Shown here: in pieces, positions 32,770-44,695 of the stretch
How positions within the stretch are numbered: position 1 is the stretch's first letter
Layout: each line of letters begins with the position of its first letter
NCBI GenBank assembly: GCA_950295325.1
Contig: OX485803.1
Span: 63,999,554 to 64,063,553, forward strand
Source: Polytrichum commune
Taxonomy: Eukaryota; Streptophyta; Polytrichopsida; Polytrichales; Polytrichaceae
Direction: 5' to 3'
DNA length: 64,000 nucleotides
Made by a program: the position numbers and the translations under genes
The notes under the pieces: model-generated
Told to the model about the DNA's origin: nothing
Databases searched by the model: none
The model's input: the letters and a program-made list of their open reading frames with translations, nothing else

Positions 32770-35700
32770 AAAAAAATTAAGTTCACCATTATTATATTCT
32801 TGCATGTCCAAGGTCGAGGGAATGTCGTTTTGGGCTCGAGGCGATCGCACCCCCCTACGTTTTGTAACTATGTGCGATAATGGGGTGTTTAATGGGGGAT
32901 GTTTATGCACCGCTTAATCTTTTTCCCTCCCTATTTGTAGATAAAAAGCTACTTTGACGTATTTTTTAGCACCCTAAATTTAATTGTAATTATTTAGAGA
33001 GGCTAATTTTTGGCACAATAGTTTTTTTATAAATCGTACAAGTACCGAATAGTGGATTTAATACTATAACATTGCGGAACCAACTATCTGAGCAACAAAC
33101 ATTCCATGCTCAAATTATCATTCATTTGGTTTCAATGAGTGATGCCAATCCTAAACCATTCAAAGTACCATTCAAAACACAACCAATAGCACTTGAATAC
33201 TAGTTAAAGGGTTACCAATAAACATAGAGATAACAAAATATACAAGCTAAAATAGACAAGTTGTAAACACGGATAAAACAAAACAAGATTTACAATCAAT
33301 TGTGACAAGACATGAAATTTTGCACAACTACCTACTCAAAAAAAAAGGTTGCATTCAAATACATGAAAGCTAAATACAAAAGTTAAAAACATTTGCTTTA
33401 ATTGTGTTCACAAACACATTCAACTATAGTCCCATCTAAACCTTGTAACATACATTTACAATTTGAAGGGTCAAGATACAACTATGCACTCTCCAATACT
33501 ATCAAGATAGTACATGTTCAACATCCTCTACAATGTCATGATAAGATTAATAAATTGTGAGAGGTTTAGCACCAATGACAACAAATTTCTAAAACTAGTT
33601 GATGGCATGAGGGGGGATCCCACGACATTTCCCTCCATACTAACACACATGATTCAAATTTGGACAAAAACTACGTACACACATCTTCAACCAAGTAGTT
33701 GAACCCATATTTATTCTATTGATTCTACTACACACTTTTTGGGGGATCCTATGTCTATGACCCTTTTTCTTTTCTTTTTTAATGATTACTAAAATGAAGG
33801 AATTATCCACCACCTTATTTTACATATAATTATGTAGGGGACATATTTCCGATACCATGGTAGATCTAATGATATTATAGAATTTACCTTAAACGAATTG
33901 AATTGACCCTATTTTTTTATATCTCACGTGGTTTTCTAAAATTCGGACAGTGACCTCCTTGAGGTTTCGGGCCCTTTTCAACCTTCCCATCCCACCTTTG
34001 AGTCCCCTTCACCTCCCCTTCTGCCCTCCCAAATCGGCTAAATATTTTTTTCGTGTGAGCATTGCCCTCTAAATAATTTTCAACATTTAAATTTTTCAAA
34101 ATAAATGGGTGTGCACATTTCAAGTTGCTCGTCATTACAATCCCATAGAAAAACTCAAAAAATAATTAATTAAAAAAAAACTCAAAAATATAAATATTGA
34201 AAATTTTCTCGCCTTTCCACACAGCTTTGTAGTGTCATTTCAAACCCCAAAATGGGGCTATTGGAAACAAAAATCCTATTTGAGGCTATGTGACTTGCTA
34301 ATAAGCCTATATTACCATTATATCTGCCTCATCCTTTAGCGTTCCACATGGGGCCTTCGAACAAATTTGGGCAAAAGGTGGTGACAATAAATGACAGAAA
34401 TAAAAGTAAATGAAAAATCAAATATGATGTTTTATTTTATGTCATTTGTGTCTACCATCAACATAATCATGTAGATGAAATTTTAATTCTAGCATTTGCA
34501 CCCATTCTATGTGCACAATTGATGATGTGTGGCCTGTAGACTGGGATTGTTGGTAAAAACAGTGCCATTTGAGGCTCCCTCATTATAAGTCCTTAATACC
34601 ATCTTCCCACTCCCAATGTACCTTTTGCATTCCCCTTTCCTCTCTAATATGGGGCTCACATACATTTGTAAACCATTTTGGTATGTGTAATTCACCAAAA
34701 TTGGAATCACAACAATTTGCTTTTGGATTGTGTCCATTATAATGATTTTATGATTGCTATCACTTTGAAAAGTATTGGATTAAAGGTATATGTAGAACAA
34801 ATCTTACAATTCTAGCATTTTTGCATCTTTTTGAATTGCCTTGGAACTTGAATGCACCATTCAATGTAGTCTTTTGAAGTACATAGGTGTTTGTAAGTAA
34901 AGTTCTATGTGTATGAAGTATTTGTGTTTGTAAGAAAAGTTCATGGGTTTGTATGCATTCAGACATCTTGTGCTTCTCAAAATTGTCACAAATATCAAGT
35001 TGTTGCTTCCTTCTATAGATTTCATACTGAAAACTAAAGACAATGAACGTAAGCATGTATCTCCAAACATCTAGCATGTGTTTTTGATGCAAGTGATGTT
35101 TATGTAATGTATAATCTTAACTTTCTGCAACATGGTTGCGTTCGCTACAAACAAATGGCTTGATAAGAGCTATTTCCAAACTAGCAAGTTATTGGCAATG
35201 GTCATGTTACTAATCAATTCACAATGTGTATAGGAAGTCAAAAACCACTAATTGGAAAATACAATAAAATGCCTTCTATTCCTAACCACTCATGTAAAGA
35301 TGAGATATTTATTAAATTGATCATAACATTTTGTTTATCCCTTGTCTTGTATGTTGGCTAGAAGGATGTCAATTGGGAACATATCATTGATTGGTATGTG
35401 ATGTGGTCTCCTCCCTTGGTAATCTAGGTTTGTATATTGCATGGCCTTCCAGGTTAAATCACAAACCTAGTGAAATGTTACCCAATCCTTAGGCTTGGGA
35501 CATTGAAAAACATCTCACTTACATGTTGTCGATTGGAAGTTATTAGCATGGTATATTTTTATCCTTGCAAAATAATTAGCTCCAAATGTTTTACAAGGTT
35601 GTATACTAAAATGTAAAGGGCAATTTCATGTGAAGTATAAGGCTAATACATGAATAATCATGAGTAAAAACCTACATCCATGTGAACTCTTGAGGTTATT

Positions 35701-35971
35701 AGGGAGATTGGTTGTAAGTGCGCACTGCGTTTACACAAAATCAAATGCTCAAGAACTTGACAATTTAAACACTTAAGCACTTGATTGAGCCAAATCATTT
35801 CTCAATTTGACTATTTTAAGTGGATTGTGGTGTAAGCAAAGGAAAGTTCCTATTTTTGAAAATGATTATCTACCCTAATTTGTTTGTCTTGTTTCATTTT
35901 TCCATTAAACTCATTAGTTCCTTTGCAAGATAGTATCGTGTTTACTCTAGCAATATTGTTTTCAAGGAGCG

Positions 35972-36004
35972 CGAGAGAGAGAGAGAGAGAGAGGTGTGTG
36001 TGTA
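35972..36004. repeat. Microsatellite (GA)n(GT)n
   Basis: A GAGAGA run is followed directly by GTGTGTGT. It is a compound dinucleotide repeat with no gene nearby. Confidence 0.95.
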
Positions 36005-38737
36005 AGGGTTGTTCAAAGATGGGTAGGGAGGTTGCATAAGTGTGAGTGAGTAAAATGTCGATGATAGTGCAGCTCTAAGGTTTGATAATAAAGGTTGTGT
36101 TTGAGATTATGTGAGACAATGAAAATTGTTGATTTATGATATCTTGAATAGGTGTAGGATAATGCTCTTGAGTTTGAGCAAATTGGGAGGTTTCAAGATC
36201 ATTATCGTGGTTATCTTATGTTGTGCATTGTGGTAATGAAGATCTGGGCGTTCAACCCCTAATGTCATGTGCAACCATAATTTGGACGTGAGCAATTTGC
36301 TTTGACACTAGTTCAGATGGTTTTTTTATTGTTTCAACTACTCCTCTTGTTCATGTTCAAGTCTATTATGTTCTACCATATGGATGATTTTGATTCAATA
36401 GAGTTAGATATTTTTGGATTAATTCGGATATGGGAGTGTGCTCTCAATTGGTTTACAATGGAACCGGTCCACAACCCAAAACTTGACATTGGTCACCTCT
36501 GCAGTTTAGGGGCATGTTTTTTTTGTTGATCCCTATGTGCAAATGATTCCCAATTGATCTAAAAATTTGCATGACACTCAAATGTAGCATATCCTCAAAA
36601 TCTGCCATTGGACTTTTGAGTTGGACATGTGAATCTTATGGCGGAACCTTAGTGTCCCATGATGCACTGGTTCTCGCATAAAGCCCGTGTCAACGTCAAA
36701 AATGGTCGGTTGAAGGCGATCAAAGTGGCGTTGAGCTTATCTCGACGTCTTGTACACAAGGTGATGTTTGAAGTCGATTTTTGTTTTCAATCACTGACAA
36801 CCACATTCTCTGGTGTAGCTCTTGACTGTACTCTTCCTCGGTCCTCTTCGACGCCATTGCAAATGATGCATGTGCCAACACTTTTCCCCTCTCTCTATAG
36901 GTGATACCCCAAATCCTAAAAAAAAAATTATTGCGTTTTTTGGCTTTGTTTAACCCCTAAGTGCCCAAGCCTTTTGGAATGCACTTTTCCTAAGAAATAT
37001 GTGCATGGCTTTAATACAATCCCCAATGGAGGAATTTGTCTTTTATCCAAAATCTAACCGTATAGATGTTTAAAGAACTTGTTTATTAGTATGCATACCA
37101 ATTTTGAGACCGAGATTGCATAAGAGTTGTGAGATTCAAACAAGAGAAATGTATACATTCTTTTTTTGTATGCCGCCCCTCCCCACAGTGTTGGTATGAT
37201 TTGCTCATAAGTGTTTTTAGGAGTTTGAGGTGACACGAACAACTCCAACATGTGAAAGAATACGAAAATGTGATTCCAAAGACCCTATGTATGCATATAG
37301 AGCTATCCCAATCATTTCGCAATCCTCCTTGCAATTCTTGAAACGCATTTTCTTTATTTTAACACTTGACGATTTGATATTGCAAATTACTTCACATTGG
37401 TAATTGTGAATACTAATATTCGACGGTCAAAAATACGGAATTTTTTTACTCTTTCCACTACAACACTTTTCAAAAGAAATGAATAATGAGAACTCTTTGG
37501 ATGTCAAAAACAAGTATAATAGTCCAATTAACTGAAACATTGAGGAAATAGTAAAGCACTTTCTCCACCCATTCCACGGGGAGGTCACTTCATTGTCAAG
37601 TTGACACCATGTGCGGACAAAGTTTGCTACCCCTATATTACATGCCATATATAATTTTAAAATTTATGATATTTTTTCTACATATACATAACCATTGATA
37701 GTATCTTTTGTATATATTTTTTGAAATTTTTAGTCATCTTTATTTTTTAGTAATTGTTTTAGTTCAATTCAGTGTCATTCTAGTTAGAAATGGTATGTTT
37801 TATGAAAAAAACAAATCATCAAATTTAGTTACCACTTTTGACTATGTCATAGGTACTGTGTATATCTACTCATGAAAGAAAATTGATAAGATTTTGACCC
37901 ATTTTGGTGGTGCAACTTACCAAAAGAAGATTTTTTTTGGTCGCACGTGGTGTTCAACTTGACAATGGAGTGATCTACCCATGACCCATTCCCTACATCA
38001 CAAACATATATGCCTTTACGACCCTCTCTAAAATCAAATATTTACTCTTTTTGGTCAATAATGCCTCAATCCAAAAGTTGCCCTTCCATACTACCCGCCA
38101 AAAAAATTTACGCGGTCAAAGGAATTTACATGCCCACACACAAACGAGCCAAAATTTTTGGTCAACCATATATGGTTGCTCGGGCACTTGGGTAAATGTG
38201 GGACACTGGTGTCCCGCCATAAGGTTCATGTGTTGGATGGGTGTAGATCCATGTGAAAGGTGTGCAATTGTGGCACCACTACCTCAAATTGCAAAGCTTC
38301 CCAAAAAATCACAAAATGATGGTTTCAAGATTTGTGAGTTGGTTTGTGTAGGTACATTGCTCCTCTTTTGAATGAGGGTAACATTTTGTTATTTGGAGAT
38401 GATTTGAGTGGAGGTTTGATAAAAAAACCAACCCTAATTTAATTTCTGTATTGTTGACCCTCAAGATCATTATTGACATTCATGTTATAATCTCCTACAT
38501 AATAGTTCTTGTACATTTAAAATTTGGATTGTGAGTAGTCACCTCTAACTTGCAAACATCTATACGTTTGGATTTATCAAAAGAAGCTTTAGATCTTCAA
38601 CTACGGTCGTTGAAATGAAGGTCACATTTTTTTGGGCAGATTTGAGGGAAATTGGGTGTGGGAAGTTAGGGGTTAAGAAACACAAAGAGACCAAGTAGAA
38701 GATGTTAGATTTGATGAAAAAGATATTGACCTCTCTA

Positions 38738-38741
<4 letters not shown>

Positions 38742-38771
<30 letters not shown>
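38742..38771. repeat. Microsatellite (AT)n
   Basis: About fifteen AT dinucleotides in a row lie within AT-rich non-coding DNA. Confidence 0.95.
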
Positions 38772-38773
<2 letters not shown>

Positions 38774-39759
38774 ATGAAATACAAAGAAAGCAATTGCAAT
38801 TGCAATTCTTGAATACTACATCTATATTTGTATGTTGGTTTACTTGACCACGACAAAACGATAGAACTCAAAGGAAAGATTGAAGACTTATAAATGATGA
38901 TTAGGTGTTGCCTACAAATATATGTGAAAAGTGTTGCACTTATGAGATATACCACATAAATTGAAAGATTGCATGTACGTATGGTTGTAAAAAGGAGGCT
39001 CTTCAAATCAACATCCCGCCCAAGTGAAGGTCTAGAGCATTTTGGAGGCTAATTCAAATTAAAGTGATTAAATGCATCAATGTGAGGTTAATTGAGCTAA
39101 TTAGATTTCTTAATAGGCTCATTAATCAAGAGCGTAATATGCATAAATATGTACTTGACATCATGTTTATGACTACCATTGAGTTTTTTTTTTGAAACCA
39201 TCATTCAAACGAGACATGTTGTGTCATGTTTCATCCAATTGCACATTTGTTTTTACCTAGAATCGTCATTCAAATGAAAACATCCGTTGTCATAGGTCAT
39301 CCACCTAGGGAGCCTTATTTTCTATTCTCTTGCATGCAGCTCGGTTTAGGGTTACATATCAATAATGGCTAGGATACCATACTTTGTGTCAAACACATGG
39401 GCATCACATGCATTTCGCTTCATTTTTAAGAACTTCATTCTCGCACAAATACTTGTATGGTGAAAACACGTTGGTTCAATGTGGAGATAGGGGATTTTTG
39501 CATTTGAGCGTACTTCTCTTTCATCCAACATAAAAGCCTTGAAACATTATGTATCATGGGGTGTTACTCTTTTTAGTTGCTTTGGCACCAAAATCAGCTT
39601 TAAAAAGCCTGAAGCAGTTTGGATTAAGTCATTTGAGATGAATTGGACACAAACCTATAAGGGGTCAAGTTGTTATGTTGAATGGATGAGGAGGTACGCT
39701 TGTATGCGACAATTCCCTCTCTTTTTTTGTTCAATTTCACCAATGTTGCCAATGTGATG

Positions 39760-40450
39760 ATCCTTACATGACCCTTCAAAGACGTAAGGGCTCAATGTAC
39801 AACATATATACACAATTCCTACTAGCCTTGCCAAGTCTTAGAGTCACTTAACCAACAATTGGGGGTTTGAAACATGATTGTCTTATGTCAAGGATGAAAT
39901 AGAAATAGGTGTACTCATACATGACAATAATGATCAAAACACGACATATATTTTTGTATCTAGAGGCAGCCACGTTGTGTATTTGAACCTAAAACATCAA
40001 GGCACTCACCTGATTTGAAAAGTGCACTTAAAAGAAAAGGTTAATTCTAGATATAACCACTTTTGAAATAATTTGCTAAAATGGAAGTATGTAGCTAAAA
40101 TACATATTTTTTGTGCATGAAGGGGGCCAACTTGAAGCCTCTTGGATGCTTAAGGGTTAACCCCTTAAAGGTCTAAGAAGCTCAATGTATGACCCATGTA
40201 CACAATCTTTACAAGTCTTCACCAAGTTTTAGAAAAAAAATAGAAAAAAAATTATGAGTTTGAAACTTTATTTAGTACATGATCTCATCTTGAGGAGAAT
40301 GTAAATCTATAGTCATTTGTGATGATCAAGTACTAAGTATGTACTTGCATCCAAAGGCGCCCAAATATGGCATTTGAACCTAATAAATCAACAATCAAGG
40401 CATCCACCAATTTCAAATGTAAAAATAAATAAAAATATTTAGATAGGATC
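39760..40450. repeat. Diverged tandem duplication, period about 385 bp
   Basis: 39765-40060 and 40150-40450 share, in order, CTCAATGTA, ACACAAT, CCAAGT, GAGTTTGAAAC-like, GATGATCAA-like, ATTTGAACCTAA and a TCAAGGCA(C/T) block. The copies are strongly diverged, so the duplication is old. No coding frame is visible. Confidence 0.65.
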
Positions 40451-40751
40451 ATTTTGAGCACAATTAGGTTCAAACGACTTTTTATTTGTTTTTATTCGTG
40501 TTTAGGTAGAAGACCAAAAAGCCATAAAAAAATGACTCAATCAGATCAATGCATCAAATAGTGTTTTCAATGTTACTTACCTGGGGGGGGGGTGCACCTT
40601 TCTCAACACATACATGAGTATAACTGAGTGCATAAAAGGGGCATTAATTTGAACTTTTCTATACTATGTACACTAATGCTACACAACTTATAACTCATAG
40701 TAATGCACATGTATGAAGGACTTCTAGAAAATATACAACAGTTGTACTCAT

Positions 40752-41600
40752 ATGGTAGGGTCAATTATTGAGGCTCATTTATTTGGAAGTATGGAGGAGG
40801 ATGAGGAGTGTGATTATGATCACACATTGATTGATGATTCTAGTGCACAAGGTGGTGACAAGGAAAATTATAGTGTTGGAGAAGACAATTCAAACAAGTG
40901 CAAGGATGTTGTCAAAGAGACGGAATCGATACAATCACATGTTGAGAATCATTCACATGAAGATGTGGAGTTGCAAAGTGAGCTTCGACATGCCTTGGAT
41001 GTTCTAATTGATGAACATGGAAGCATTGGAATGCCCTCTCAATCTAATGTAGAGTCCATTGTGGCCTATTTAGAGATACGGGAGTCTAGAATTTTTAGAA
41101 GTGCATTTGTTAGTCATATGAACAGCCATCCAATCTTATCTAAAGATTGATTGACTCGGATTAAAGCTAGCATTTTATATGAAGCCCAAACTCCTTACCA
41201 CCACAAATCATGATACTATGTCAAATCTTGGTTGTGATCGTGGAGTGTGTTTGTCGAGCACACATGAAGCTAAAATTATAAAAAACATGATAGACCAAAA
41301 AAATTGGGTTTGGTTTGTTGGGAGGGTTTTATGAATCGTCGGGTGGAGTATAGGGATCCAATTGGCTTGATGGACAATTCATCAAACATGAAGATTGGTT
41401 TATCTTGGTTTCGAAAAGGAACCAACAAAAAGTGGACTTACAATCTTATGGATCATTTGATGGCAGATTTGGAAGCCCTAATTGCAATAGCTTTTATGAC
41501 ATATTTTGTAGACTTAAATGCTAATGAGTTACATCTGGGGGATGAAAAAGTCTTCAATAACTTTATAAATGAATGCCATGGGTTTACATTATTCATATGA
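40752..41600 (+). pseudogene. Decayed coding fragment, acidic protein of unknown family
   Basis: From an ATG at 40752 a 132-codon frame runs to a TGA at 41148-41150. It is rich in Glu, Asp, His and Ser (MEEDEECDYDHTLIDD) and looks like real coding sequence, ending LRHALDVLIDEHGSIGMPSQ, AYLEIRESRIFRSAFVSHMN and LSKD. The text after the stop still reads like protein in the same frame (LTRIKASILYEAQTPYHH), so the stop is probably a mutation. A second frame at 41304-41600 (WEGFMNRRVEYRDPIGLMDN, SWFRKGTNKKWTYNLMDHLM) also looks protein-like. I do not recognise a family; a transposon-borne gene is my guess. The flanks are AT-rich and intergenic. Confidence 0.35.
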
Positions 41601-42400
41601 TAGAGGTTCGTTATTATTTTAAATATAGTTGTAAACTTATATTAATGGCTATATATGAATGTAGAGTCCTTTACGTGTACATATTGTCACTTGCATTTCT
41701 TATCATTGAAATTGTACTTGTATTGCTCGATTTTACAACAACAAAAAAAACACTTGTATATAGGGGGTTCTAAGAATATGTTGTGAGTGCACGTGGTTTG
41801 TGGCATTTGAGGAAAAGTGCATCCGCCAAGTCACTTACTATTGGAATTACACAATGATAGAACTATTTACTCTATATCTCATTTTTTGCCAACAAGAATT
41901 GGTTATTTTGAACATTATAGAACATTAACATCTTTTCTTGGTTAAAAATTACATTAACAATAAGAAGATTATAATCTTTTGTATAACCAAATAATAAGTG
42001 ACTCTAAATATGATATTTTAGTGTAGCATCTTCTAAGCCCCCTTCTTTTCAATGTAATTTTCATGTGACATCATATTCCTACTTCCGAATCATTTGTGCA
42101 TCTTTTTTCCTACACGTGTACGGGTTCTTTGTGTTCCTTAGTCCATGGGAGCTGACTGGGGCAAGTCTAGCCTAATGATTTATTTCAACACTTGGCTAGA
42201 TTGTATGTGGAGTTGAATAAGCCCACAAAATGACTCCAGGCATGCTTTTGGAACATGAGCTCTTGACCCACAAGGTAGCCCTAGGAACTGTACGATACCC
42301 TGTACTTATGTCTTTCAACCCACGAGGTAGGTCTAAGGAAGGTATGATACCCTATTACCGACTGCTTAATAAAACATTTAACCCAACCTTGACAGTGGTG
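41601..42400. other. Non-coding sequence; only the edge of a foldback
   Basis: No supported gene is present. The 164-codon plus frame at 42230-42724 spans the left arm of the foldback and is best explained as chance read-through of repeat DNA. Confidence 0.4.
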
Positions 42401-42402
42401 AC

Positions 42403-42968
42403 CCGGGCTAGGGTCGTTCATTCGGCTGGGGTCCACCCCTTCCACACCTACTTCATTGTCCAGTCTTCATGTCCACACTTGCATGAGAAGTCTTCCTCGT
42501 TGGTAACCGATGTGACAGTACCCGGTTTTCATATGTGGGCACCTGATGTATATGAGGATTCACCTACTTTGGTTGCAACATTCTTTTCTATTGCACCTAA
42601 AATATCTATCCTTGCCAATATGGTACGTGTTTTTATTGGTAACCTCAGGGTCACAAAAAATAGAGATCTTAACCTTTCTGACGGATCGCACGTTATGCTT
42701 CCTAGTTGTTCCAGCCCTTTATAGTCGCCGGATTAGAATGACTGGAATCCAACATTACAAATATTCAAGTTGACATCACTTTCATTATTCCCAAGTTAAT
42801 TGATGGAGTTCCTTCACATGCCAAAGGTGCTCGATGGCTTAAGTGACCGGGTATTGTCACATTGGTTCCCAACGGGGAAGAGTTCCCACGCAAGTGTGGG
42901 CAGGAAGTCCAGACAATGAAGGAGGCATGGGAGGGGCGGGGCCCAGCCGAATGAAGATGTGATCTAGC
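42403..42968. repeat. Foldback with arms of about 120 bp
   Basis: The left arm 42403-42525 (GGGCTAGGGTCGTTCATTCG through GTGACAGTACCCGG) pairs with the reverse complement of 42845-42968 (GGGCTAGATCACATCTTCAT through GTGACAATACCCGG). The arms are about 80% alike by eye and the spacer is about 320 bases. The similarity also shows as two related conceptual peptides on opposite strands (SAGVHPFHTYFIVQSSCPHL and SAGPRPSHASFIVWTSCPHL), which is a consequence of the repeat. Confidence 0.75.
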
Positions 42969-43534
42969 CCATGCCGACATTGGCAACGCATAACATTAAT
43001 CAGCAAAGCACTGTGCATTCACTTGCCATTTTGAGCCGAAATTGTTCACAAATTACTCTTGTCAATTACCATTGTTCACATATTACGTTGTGAATGTTGA
43101 CACTATTCCCAAAAAGCACTATCGACACCGGCACTCTTCATATAGATCATTGTTTCTATTGCACTTTTCATGATACCAAGAATACAAATGTACTTGCTAG
43201 ACTTGTGAATGATAGCCAAGCTGACACTTTGGCAAACGACATATGTTTGGAATGATTCATAACTTATTCCCGGCCCCACCAAAGTATGGTGTGAGGTTGA
43301 GTAATGTTATGATGATGAAGAGTTGATTTAGTGTGGCGTTAAAATTAGTAGAGTGTGACATATAAATTAATGTGATCTTCATGACTTATCATGTACCACC
43401 AAGTGTCATACAAGACTCTCTCATCTAGCGCCCAGTGATTGCAAGACTATTTATGTGGGTCAATAAATGAATAGTGTGAACCTCGCTAGAGATCTGAGTT
43501 GTCCATAAAGCCACTCAAAGAGGGATGAAACCGT

Positions 43535-44695
43535 GGGTTTGACCCGGGTACGCAACTCCCATATTATACGCAGGGGGCATCGTTTTAAAAACGGCTTAGA
43601 GGACGGCTTTTGTAAAAATTATATCAAATTATATCAAATTAAAATGATCAAAAAGTTGGGTGAAGACCAAATAAAATAAAATGAGATGAATTTTTTTTTG
43701 GGTAAAGACCAAATTAAATAAAATGAGATGAAAAAAAAGTTGGGTTGCATATTTATTAAAAAAAACTCCAACGTATATAAACAATTGAAACACCTAGTTT
43801 CTTAACCTTGTAGAGCGTCTAAGAGGGGTATTCAATGTAGATGTCGGATTAGTATTCACAAATGATAGAGGGTCCTTTCGAGGTCTCCCTCTTTTGGAAG
43901 GAGTTGTGGCAATTACAGGTGTAACATATTCCTTCTCCCTATCTCTACCTCCACTACATGAGCCTCTACACTTCATCTCACAATCCATGTGTTTGTTTAA
44001 GCCAAGGATGACCCTCCCAAATGAGCACAAGCACACTCCAAAGCGACGACACAAAGGCTCCAAAGCAAAGCCCCACACTCCAAAGCAAAGACACAAAGGC
44101 TCCAAAACCGAACACAAAAGCTTCAAAGCGAATATATAGAAGCCTCAAACCCCAAGCCCTAACCCTAAACCGGGAACCCATGATATTTTGAAATACCCCA
44201 TGATACCCTTGAGTAGTCGGGGCACCATATGATGTATATGGTCTTAAAAATACATACCTCAACTGTATCCTAACACAAATCATTAGTTTTCTATCCCAAC
44301 AGTTAGACCAGTAAGTTGCCTATACATAATTTAAAAAAAAATCCACACGAATATTTGCCTCCAATTAGAATTATATGCCACGAATAGTTGCCTCCCATTA
44401 AAATTATAATTCATTCACAATGTTAAAATTTTATTAAAAAGTCCAAAAAGTTGGGTAGTTTGACCTATGGTACATGTATTAAAAAAATCATATAATTAGA
44501 TTTTTAATGCAATTATATGCTTCAAAATATGTTTATTTCCTATATATAATTACATTTTTGGATTCCTTGTTAGAAGGGCTACAAAGGTTTCCTACATTAA
44601 AACAAATTGTATCACTCAATATTGGACTAAAACGCACTATAAGTGATTATAATCAGGACCATATAATACGGGAGTTGCGTACCCGGGGGGTTTGA
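43535..44695. mobile_element. 1,145-bp TIR transposon with 8-bp target duplication
   Basis: The element 43543-44687 starts CCCGGGTACGCAACTCCC and ends with the exact reverse complement (18 bp); after one mismatch, seven more bases pair. GGGTTTGA occurs directly on both sides (43535-43542 and 44688-44695), a perfect 8-bp target duplication as in the hAT superfamily. Inside are short direct repeats (AAATAAAATGAGATGAA twice near 43670-43730, CAAAGGCTCCAAA words near 44045-44110) and a minus-strand frame with an AT-hook-like motif. No full transposase is present. Confidence 0.9.
43794..44126 (-). CDS. Short ORF with AT-hook-like motif inside the TIR element
   Basis: The minus-strand frame of up to 110 codons has no ATG at its 5' end; the first methionine is at MDCEMKC (about 43990). 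Its 3' part reads SKRGRPRKDP, a good AT-hook core (RGRP flanked by basic residues), and it ends RRSTRLRN before the stop. The upstream part is a translation of the short CTCCAAAG-type repeats and is unlikely to be meaningful. AT-hook segments bind the minor groove of AT-rich DNA and occur in chromatin proteins and some transposon proteins. The fragment could be the remnant of a transposase or captured gene. There is no evidence that it is expressed. Confidence 0.3.
   Translation of the reverse strand: MKLLCSVLEPLCLCFGVWGFALEPLCRRFGVCLCSFGRVILGLNKHMDCEMKCRGSCSGGRDREKEYVTPVIATTPSKRGRPRKDPLSFVNTNPTSTLNTPLRRSTRLRN

Larger units (their letters stand above)
32770..39750. other. AT-rich gene desert
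   Basis: Seven kilobases without a frame I would call a gene on either strand. Only simple repeats stand out: GA/GT at 35972-36004 and AT at 38742-38771. Short open frames here have AT-driven composition and no motifs. Base composition and lack of structure suggest old, decayed repeats. Confidence 0.5.

Noticed and set aside
42230-42724. 164-codon plus-strand ORF as a gene
   Set aside because: It covers one arm of a foldback, and the opposite arm yields a similar peptide on the other strand. No domain is recognised.
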